From Ryuthela nishihirai (taxonomy: Eukaryota; Arthropoda; Arachnida; Araneae; Heptathelidae): a stretch of DNA of 64,000 bases. Position 1 is the first letter of the stretch, and every line of letters starts with the position of its first letter. Location: assembly GCA_038380435.1 (NCBI GenBank), contig JAWZYU010000005.1, positions 41,562,001 through 41,626,000 on the forward strand, read 5' to 3'. The notes under the pieces are model-generated. The model was not told the DNA's origin. It saw only the letters and a list, made by a program, of their open reading frames with translations, and ran no database searches. Below are positions 56,300-64,000 of the stretch, one piece after another. The position numbers and the translations under genes are program-made.

Positions 56300-57195
56300 A
56301 AATGTGGCAAAACTTCCAGCCAGCAGGAGAAATGTGGACATAAACACGCAATTGACTCTCTAGATGAGTGCACACTGTCCCGCATCATTACAAGGAATCG
56401 CCTGGCTACTGTGGAGCAGATAACATTAGAATTGAATGAGGGCACATCCACAAGCTTATGCACAAAGACTATCCTTCGTACCATGGAAAAAACAATATAT
56501 GGCAGTCAACATCCACATCGTATGCCCTTGTTGACTGCAAGGCACTGAAAGATTATGCTGCAGTTTGTAAAGGCCTATCTCAACTGGAATGCAGAGGATT
56601 GGAAACAAGTCATCTGGCCTGACGAATCACATTTTCAACTTTATCATGTCGATGGGAGGGTGTGTGATGGCATAAACCACATGAAGTGATGGAGCCATCT
56701 TACCAAGTTGTGATCTTACAGGCAGGTGAAGGCAGTGTAACAGTTTGGGGTGTGCTTACATGGCTTCCTTGGGGCCTCTCATACCCATCAAGACCTCTGT
56801 CACTGGCACAGGTTATGTGTATTCTCGTTGACCATCTACACCTATTTGTAATGATTCTCTTTCCGCACCATGACACAATCTTTCAGCAGAACAACGCCAC
56901 ACTGGATACTTCCTTAGTGGTGACCAATCAGATCCAGGAGCATTCAAGTGAGTTTACCACACTCGAATGGCCCCCTTGATCGCTGGACCTCAACCCCATT
57001 GAGCATTTTTGGGAAGAATTGGAAAGATCTGTTTGAGCCTGCCAACCCCCACCAGTAACTGTGGATGCTCTACAACAAGCAATCCTTGTTTCATGGGTGG
57101 AATACCACCTCTGCATTTTCAACACCTCATTGAATCTTTACCAAGACATCTGGCTATTGTTGTGAGGGCAAAAGGTGGAGCAACAGGTTATTAGG
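56300..57195 (+). pseudogene. Tc1 transposase, main part
   Basis: Second helix-turn-helix (LSRIITRNRLATVEQITLEL near 56370), first catalytic Asp in VIWPDESHFQLYHVDGRV near 56610, second site QQNNA near 56885 (Asp changed to Asn), third acidic site LDLNPIEHFWEELERSV near 56990. Stops and frameshifts throughout. DD34E-type layout. The Asp to Asn change alone would abolish catalysis. Confidence 0.8.
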
Positions 57196-57228
57196 TAGGT
57201 GTATATAATAATTTGTTCATTCAGTGTA

Positions 57229-57975
57229 GTTTCATTTATTAATTTGTTTTTAAATTGCAATTCTACTATTTGTAATTGCATAGTTTTGCAGAACAATACT
57301 AGGTTTTTTTTCCTTACTAGTACCATTTATTGAAATCAACCTTCAAAATTTAACTCTCACATAAACATGTATTTTGATTACATGTTTGCAGTACAGTCTA
57401 TTCTTCCATTTCAATGGCAGATTCTGAAATTAGTAAATGGATTTCAAACAAATCAGTTTACAAACCAGAAATATTGGAAAAATATCTTAAAACTGTCATG
57501 TGATATTAGCAGGGAATAGTCCAAGAGGCATTTCAGTTCAGATCTGAACTAAATGCTAATGATGAATATTAGTTAAATCATCTCTTATGAATATTGAAAG
57601 CTTGTTTGCAAAGAAAAGGTGTCTTTTAGCAACAAATTTGTTAATACTATCCAACCAAAAATAAATTTGTTATTTTACTTATTGAACAAAAATATTTCAT
57701 TTTTCTTGCCCATCAACCCCCTACCCCCATCTTGGGATAAGGGAAATCATTACAGTCAATGTAAACCTTTTACCATCTATCACCAAAGTTTCAAAATTCT
57801 ATGGTTAATGGCTTACATTTTGCCATTATCCATCTTTAGTGCCCCTAATAATAGAAATTGAATCTACTGTAAAATTAAAAAAATTATAATCATGATTTTT
57901 CATTAGCAGCTATTGAACACAAAATTAATTTTTTCGCATAATACTAATATATCTCAGTGAAAATGTTGATCAAAC
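57229..57975. other. Intron, nothing recognised
   Basis: AT-rich; no exon or repeat border recognised. Confidence 0.4.
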
Positions 57976-58960
57976 ATGCACTGGCGGAAATTGAAAAAAG
58001 AACACCCAGAAGGAATTCCTTTAGGAACGTCATATTATAATATGTTGATAGTTAAGAGCAGCAGAAATTGTAATCCGAGATTGAAAGTCATTGGATGAAA
58101 TAATGACGTCACTGAGGACAACAGCATGCAAATGTACGCAGCATGTATTTAAGGACTAGGGCATGAAGAAAAAGTTATTCGTCTTGTGTCGTGTTGTTCA
58201 GTGCTCTTTGAAGAAGCTATCATGTCGTGAATCTTTGGGAAGCAGGTTGGTCTTTTTGTCGATTGCCCACTGCATTGGACGAGAGGTATTGTCAGTGGTA
58301 CGATGGTGACGTCGTTGGTCAGAAGAACAGTCACACACTAACAGATGTGGTTCCAGGCAACACAGAGTTAGGGAAGCATGAGAGGATTGGTGTATCAGGA
58401 GGATGGCAGAGCAGACGTCTACAGCATCACAAATTTGATCCTCTGTCATACCAAGGGTGTCTATAAGAACGATATGCAATCATCTTTTGGAAGCAGGACT
58501 ACGGGCCACTGGCACGGTTACTACTGTCGCCTTGTCACTGTCAAAGCACGTTTGCAGTGGTGTCAAGAATGAGTTCATTGTAGGGAAGAATGGCAGTGTG
58601 GTCTTCAGTGATGAAAGCCGATTCATCATCTTTTGGAAGCAGGACTATGGGCCACTGACACGGTCACTACTGTCACCTTGTCACTGTCAAAGCACATTTG
58701 CAGTGGTGTCAAGAATGAGTTCATTGGAGGGAAGAATGGCAGTGTGTGGTCTTCAGTGATGAAAGCCGATTCTGCTTAGGAGTGTCTGATGGTCGTTTAT
58801 GCATCTGAAGGTGACAAGGTGAGCAGTTTCTTCCATCGTGCATCTGCCAGTGACACACAGGGCCCATGCTGGGCATCATGGTGTGGGGAGCGATTAGCTA
58901 TCATTCTGCAACTGTTGTACTCTGCACTCTCAAACTACTGTTTAATACCGACCAACCTCA
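57976..58960 (+). mobile_element. Second Tc1-like remnant, right end missing
   Basis: Starts with a Tc1-style terminus GCACTGGCGGAAATTGAAAA. Transposase traces follow: ERYCQWYDGDVVGQKNS-type N-terminus (58270), VVFSDESRFCLGVSDGRLCI (58748) with the first catalytic Asp, and GIMVWGAISYHSA (58873). Sequence after about 58960 does not continue the domain and no matching inverted end was found, so it is truncated. A 146-base tandem duplication lies inside. Confidence 0.75.
58479..58772. repeat. 146-base tandem duplication inside Tc1 remnant
   Basis: ATCATCTTTTGGAAGCAGGA begins at 58479 and again at 58625. The two units differ at about eight sites, and the second has two extra bases (TGTGTGG). The duplicated part includes the first catalytic Asp block. 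Confidence 0.9.
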
Positions 58961-59650
58961 ACTAAATACAGCATGGAAATTTCTATTACAAAACTTTCCA
59001 CAAAGCAATATGTCATTGCCACAGTTGTTAAGAAAGAAATGACCACCAAACTATATTTTCCCAACAATCACCAGCGTCTTTCGTGATTGCTGACCTTGCC
59101 TGTCATACTGCATGACTCATGCATCACATCTATGCACAACTACAATTTGAAGCAAGGGTTTGAAATTTACCTACTCTTTATAAGTTAATTTCTAATTGTA
59201 TGTCGGAAAAAGTCCTAATAGTTAGGGCGAAATCGATCACTTCCTTTATATGTTCTGTTACACTGTGTGATAACCATCTCATCTGTTAATTTTTATACAT
59301 CTTCATGATTAGTGTACAAAATTTAGTAAGTATAAACTTCTGAAAAGTTTGTTTAGCCTTCATATTATTCCATCTTCTACATTATTCTACAAGAGACCGT
59401 TTAACATCGATAGATGAAACAATTATAGTGAAACAAAGAAAGAGACTATTATATATGTTTGAAGTTTTCCATTTATATCTGAAAACAAAACGAAATCTCG
59501 TTCTTTCATCCTTTGCTTCTCTCAATGTAAAACCTTTGACCATCATGCCTTGCTACCAAAATTTCGAATTTCTACCATAGATTAGTTGTTTCACATTATT
59601 ATGCATGTCATTCAGCATTATTGAAGGATCTGAGCATTAACATATCTCTT
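58961..59650. other. Intron, nothing recognised
   Basis: No coding or repeat signal recognised. Confidence 0.4.
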
Positions 59651-59654
59651 TTAA

Positions 59655-61105
59655 CCCTTACCGTGTCACAGCCCAAAGAATTGCTTTCGTCTTTCCCATT
59701 CTATGACTGGAGAGCGAAGTTTTGCTCCCATAGTACAAGATTGTAAAAAAAAATTCAAATAGAAATCTGAATTTTTTCAACTGTTTCTAATCGTATATCA
59801 AAAATAAGATATAAATCTATGATATATACTTTTTTATCTATTGATTCCATTTGAAAAATTTATGATAAAGTTTAAAAGCAAATGTATTTGAGTCAACAGT
59901 TGAACTTATGAGCATGCTCAATCACTGTAAACAGTATCAAGTAGCACTGATTTAATTTATTCCTTTATTCTGCCATCCTGTACATAGGTTAATCGATCGG
60001 TTGCATTTCTGTGTATTTTGTGCTATATATAGCTGTACTAGAGTTGTAACACTTTCTAAACTTTTAATGTAAGAATATTGATTTTTTTTTACTACCAGAA
60101 ATCCTGTCATCTGGGAACTATGCACATCGGCTTTCGATCAATATTTTTAACTGACTTTCGATTTTAAAGAATTTTTTTTTATTTACTTTAATGTTTCTAA
60201 AATTATTTTTCATTGCTTCTCAAATGGATACCATGATTATAAACAATAATTAATTAGAAATGATCAGAAATGAAACTGCTAGCAATCTGTAATGGTGACA
60301 ATCAGAACAAGTATTATGATTACTCAGAGTGCGATTTTTAAACTTTAGGACTTCATATAACAATATTTTTAATTACATTTACAGCATATAAACAAAATAA
60401 GTAAGGAATTTGAAATTTTTAGCCAAAATTTCTGCCAGAATTTTAGAATTAAACTTTTCTGTAGGAGTTATGCTTCATAATAAAGTGACTCATTCTCAAA
60501 CTCAGTGTATCAATTAAATTTTTAATGTTTTGAACATTTTTTTTTTAATTTTTCATAGTTCTTTATCAGTTTTCTGATATATTTTTCGTTTCTTATTTAA
60601 ATTGCCTTGTTTTTAATGCAAAATTATTTTTTGTGACACTGCTTTATTTAGGCTTGGAGTTTGCTGATCATCAAAAGTCTAAGAATATGCATTATGCATT
60701 TATGCATAAATAAATAAATAATTTAGTAAAAAGTAAATAAATGAAAAATTTAAGGAATAATCGAAATATTATGAACTGTTTTTATTAGAATAATATAGAA
60801 AAAAAACTGGGAAAAAATATTTTTTTGAAATTTTACCAAAAATAAAGTGGGAAAAATTACAATAAAATATTACAATGTTTAAAAAAAAATGCTTGAAAAA
60901 TTTAACCTGTCCTTTTTTTTTAATATTGCCATTTTATCAAGCACAATTAAATGTTCTTTCGTTTGGTATATAATATGACATATTTCTGTTCATTCGTTAC
61001 TTCAGGATGGGATTCTAAAGTTGTTTATTTTATTTTCTGAAAACACTTTAAAATAAACCCAGCCACCACAGTGAGCTCAGTTTCAGAAACCCAACACCAT
61101 AAGGG
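59655..61105. mobile_element. piggyBac-like non-autonomous element
   Basis: 1,451 bases between TTAA (59651-59654) and TTAA (61106-61109). Ends are CCCTTACCGTG and the complement of CCCTTATGGTG, 9 of 11 identical. TTAA targets and CCC ends are the piggyBac signature. No coding frame inside. The right end aligns with 45739-45930. Confidence 0.75.
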
Positions 61106-61249
61106 TTAATGTGCCATTTTATGTTTTTATATATTAGTTCAAAATATAATTTATATATTAGTTCAAAATAAATTATTTTATTACTAAAATATTTAGCAAT
61201 ATTTTAGTCTGAAAGGGAGGTGGGAGGAGGACTTTTCAATATGAAAGCA

Positions 61250-61860
61250 TGTCTCTCTTTTCTGTATTTTTTGTAACTTCACTTTTGGCAACCATTTCTG
61301 TTAGGCATTAATATTAATATACCTGTGATATGTTTTTTTTTCATATAATGGTTAGTATAGGGGCTGGAGAAGAATACCAATGATCCATATATATATGTGT
61401 GTGTGGTAGCCTTGGTTGAGTAAACTGTCCATCATTTTCATAACAACAGCATGTTTAATTCAACTGGCTACTTCAACAGTTTCTTTTTCAGTGTATATGA
61501 TGGTGTTCCATGTATATTAAGTTTTACTGTCACCTAAAACATATAACTTTGATGCCATATTTTTCTTTGTTTTGGGGGTTATAATCCTGAAGCCCTTATA
61601 TTCAGTTATTGCTTCATCATTGCATATCTCTCTATTTGGAATATAAGTTGTTATAAATCTGTGTATGGTATCAGATAACAGCTGACCTAAAATTCTCTGT
61701 CATTGAGCAATAAAATTTTTTAATTTATCCTTCAAACTATTTGCATGGTAAAAGTTTTTAGGAGAAAACTCAGAAACTTTTTGGAGCAAATACAGCACTC
61801 CTTCTTCAGTGAAGTGACCCTTTGTGGTGATATTAGGTCTGATGAGAGCTTCTTTCCACA
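61250..61860 (-). pseudogene. piggyBac transposase remnant
   Basis: Minus-strand translation: FIPNREICNDEAITEYKGFR, then TPKTKKNMASKLYVLGDSKT and SLLNQGYHTHIYI. The D in NDEA and the D in LGDSK match the first two catalytic Asp of piggyBac (DDD) transposases; the third (usually in TDNFY) is changed. Several stops. It lies just outside the TTAA-bounded element at 59655-61105, so it may be part of another, older copy. Confidence 0.7.
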
Positions 61861-61924
61861 TGTTGTGTAGGGTAATTCCAGTGTCTCAGTTGCTGGTAGG
61901 GACAGGTGAGATTATTATTTCAAT

Positions 61925-62960
61925 ACCCTCATGGACTATGCTGACTGGAGTTTTATCTATCCAACCACATTTATTTCTATTCCCTCTATACAGTCCAAAT
62001 CTGATCTACCACCTGAAGCAATTTTCAAACTGGCTAATTCCCACTTCAAGGAGCATTACTCTGACCACACCAAAATATATACTGATGGGTCTGTTCTTCA
62101 AGACACTCATTCAGCTAGTGCTGCCATCCATATTCCACAGCATAATACATCTCTCACTTATAGACTTCCTCCATATACATCTATATTACATGCAAAAATC
62201 TATGCCATAATAGAGGCCCTCAAATGTTCTTTCATTAACATCAAAAACAAAAAAAAACATATTTTTTAATGACTCAAAGGGAGCCATTCAAACACTAAAC
62301 CAGGAATTTCTATACTCAACTTACAATTACTACATACATCAAATATTGACTCTAACCACAAATAACCTACAGATTAATAATAACACTATCACTTTTCAAA
62401 GGACCCCCAAGTCGTGTAGGCATTATACATAATGAAATAGCTGATTCACTTGCCAAACAAGCCCACTCATTATCAAATGAATCATCTACACATCACTTTT
62501 TCTTCAATGTCACACAGGATATTAGAAACTTGGAAGCACTTTTAACCAACAGAGTTTTTCAAACACATGCCTCAGTTAACAACAACTTTAGATTCATCTT
62601 AAACAACCATATCTCACAGATTGACAAATCACCTTTCCCCAGAAAACACATCAGGTTATTACACAGGCTAAGAACTAACTCCACACTTCTTAATTCATCC
62701 CTTTACAGGCTCAAAATTACAAATGCACCTAACTGCAGTCACTGCAACACACCTGAAACAATTCATCACATACTACTAAACTGTGACCTATACTGCTCAC
62801 AAAAATTAGGGGATATTTCATCGCTTCATATTAATTTTGAAATATCCCCTAATTTTTGTGAGAAGTGTATATTCTAAACAAAGAGAATCCTTATCAAAGG
62901 CTCTTCTTGAACTCAATATTCCTGATTTATACAGCAACATTCTGCTTGACCCTCCCCCCC
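61925..62960 (+). pseudogene. 3' end of another LINE: RNase H and Cys-rich tail
   Basis: RNase H with all four acidic sites in order: KIYTDGSV (62077), LHAKIYAIIEAL (62190), FNDSKGAI (62265, other frame) and EIADSLAKQA (62438). A terminal CCHC motif CSHCNTPETIHHILLNC follows at 62742. Sequence differs from the I-like copies, so it is a second RNase H-bearing family. It is split by a MITE at 62793-62867, after which SKQRESLSKALLELNI continues. RT and everything upstream are missing. Confidence 0.8.
62793..62867. mobile_element. 75-bp fold-back MITE with Tc1-like ends
   Basis: TA (62791-62792) then CTGCTCACAAAAATTAGGGG, continuing ATATTTCA; the complement ends at 62867 followed by TA. The two 30-base arms are nearly identical and the loop is about 17 bases. 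It interrupts the LINE frame right after LLNCDLY. Confidence 0.9.
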
Positions 62961-63295
62961 ACCATCAATAAATTCGAAATTTATGACCTCCTTTTTGACT
63001 TTCTTATTGGCACACCTCTCTGGAACAGAATCTAACTTTGGTTTAATCTTTAAATTACTTTCCTTCCATTCCAAATACCCAGTAGGCCCTATTTTACATT
63101 GCCCCCATCTATCTACGTTAACCAAAATTTTTAAAAGCAAAACTTTCTACCCATAAAAAAAAATTAAAAAAATGTATAAATGAAAAGGAAACTCCAAACT
63201 TAACAAAAAAATGGGAATACCCAACAATAAAAAAATAAACCCATAAAAAAATACCCCTTAAACCAGACAATTAATAAAATATATCCAAAAAAATA
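62961..63295. other. Intron or LINE flank, unassigned
   Basis: C/T-rich then A-rich; may be the 3' UTR of the LINE at 61925-62960. Confidence 0.35.
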
Positions 63296-63740
63296 TGTTC
63301 CACCCAGTGGCTCGAACCCAATATCACAGGCTCAAACCATACTATCTAAACGAAACCACAAACATTTGAGTCATACCATAACTCAAAAATAAAAACAACC
63401 CCATATCAATGTACAAACTCTGCCAATCTAAAATTAAAAACAAAAATTAGAAATAAAACCACTCACACCAATGTATATCATTATATACAGAACACTACAC
63501 TAAAATAAATTAAAAAAAACAATAAAAACTAAAAAAATGCTAAAACAATTAAATAAAAAAAACCTAAAAAACAAGGGAAATCGAACACATAACTCAACCA
63601 GATTAACAATTTAAAAAAAATAAGATTTTTCACTATGCATTAAAATGAACGTCCTTAAAAAAATAGGCTTCTCACCGAGGCTCAAACCCACTATCTTACA
63701 CACTCACACCATAACCCTCCCCAAACACAAACACAAGAGT
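63296..63740 (-). repeat. tRNA-like boxes in A-rich sequence
   Basis: Three sites read on minus resemble tRNA-derived heads: TGGGTTCGAGCCAC (near 63308-63321), a weak TGTTCGATTTC (near 63578) and GTGGGTTTGAGCCTC (near 63678-63692). The last has an A-box-like TATGGTGTGAGTG about 30 bases before it. They look like SINE heads separated by A-rich tails. Confidence 0.45.
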
Positions 63741-64000
63741 ACACTCAATCATAAGAAAAAAAAAATAATTAAAATAAAATGAAAAAATAAAAAATAAAAA
63801 AAATTATAAAAATATAAAATAATAAAAAATACTAAAAGGATAAAAAGACTTACAAAAATATATATATATATATAAATAATACATAATGTAAAATAATAAA
63901 GAAAAAGGCATAAAGGATAAAAGGAAATGCATATAAAAAAATAACAAAAAGCAAAAAAAAAAAAGAAAATTATATCCAAAAATATACACAAAATATAATA
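63741..64000. repeat. A-rich low-complexity sequence
   Basis: Almost only A and T with a (TA)n run near 63860. Hydrophobic frames on the minus strand here arise from poly-T and are not genes. Confidence 0.8.

Larger units (their letters stand above)
50842..57226 (+). mobile_element. Tc1-like transposon interrupted by I-like copy 3
   Basis: Left end TA (50840-50841) then TAGTGAATG...ATATACACC; right end complement of CACTGAATG...ATATACACC followed by TA (57227-57228). The transposase frame stops at 51121 and resumes at 56300. Without the insertion the element is about 1.2 kb. It is strongly decayed. Confidence 0.75.

Noticed and set aside
61925..62960. Fourth copy of the I-like family
   Set aside because: RNase H and Cys motif sequences differ clearly from copies 1-3, so it is a separate LINE family.
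63749..63991. Hydrophobic 80-codon membrane protein on minus
   Set aside because: Produced by A-rich low-complexity DNA; no start context or homologous copy.

Overview
This window is eukaryotic nuclear DNA. It has spliced exons with canonical AG/GT borders, introns of more than 12 kb, an AT-rich background and a dense load of retrotransposons, DNA transposons and short repeats. The mix (I-like LINEs with RNase H, RTE-like LINEs, Penelope-like elements with a GIY-YIG endonuclease and hammerhead ribozyme motifs, Tc1/mariner, piggyBac, tRNA-headed short repeats) suggests an invertebrate, most likely an arthropod with a large genome such as a chelicerate or crustacean. The species cannot be fixed from the sequence.

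The only host gene I can support lies on the plus strand: three small internal exons (13258-13338, 26306-26381, 38637-38684) join in phase into 68 residues that I recognise as carnitine O-palmitoyltransferase 1 (CPT1). Upstream exons and the catalytic-histidine exon are outside the window. Everything else is intron: the tail of one intron (1-13257), two introns of about 13.0 and 12.3 kb, and the start of one longer than 25 kb.

Intron at 1-13257: a minus-strand Penelope-like (PLE) remnant is split by a near-complete I-like LINE (copy 1, 666-6605, 11-bp target duplication) and by a solo LTR (6919-7648). After it come two short tRNA-headed repeats and a mariner-like element (9665-12910) that carries a collapsed LTR pair. 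Intron at 13339-26305: a pogo/Tigger-like MITE, a PLE tail with a hammerhead-like motif, an unclassified 1.3-kb repeat, I-like copy 2 (17170-23760, 18-bp target duplication) and long inverted repeat IR1. Intron at 26382-38636: RTE-like copies A, B and C, a complete-length Tc1 element (28830-30237), a mariner-related element with perfect-looking ends (31259-32738), inverted repeat IR2 and I-like fragments. Last intron: RTE copy D inserted inside RTE copy E/F (39228-45192), a putative piggyBac-bounded block (45739-50362) that holds inverted PLE pair IR3 with two good hammerhead ribozymes, I-like copy 3 nested in a Tc1 element (50842-57226), a second Tc1 remnant, a piggyBac-like element with TTAA ends, a piggyBac transposase remnant, another LINE 3' end and an A-rich tail with tRNA-like boxes.

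No mobile element here has an intact enzyme reading frame; only the ORF1 of I-like copy 1 is uninterrupted. The most interesting material is the set of self-cleaving-ribozyme motifs linked to long inverted repeats (IR1, IR2, IR3) inside introns of one transcribed metabolic gene. All family assignments come from reading motifs by eye; no database search was run.
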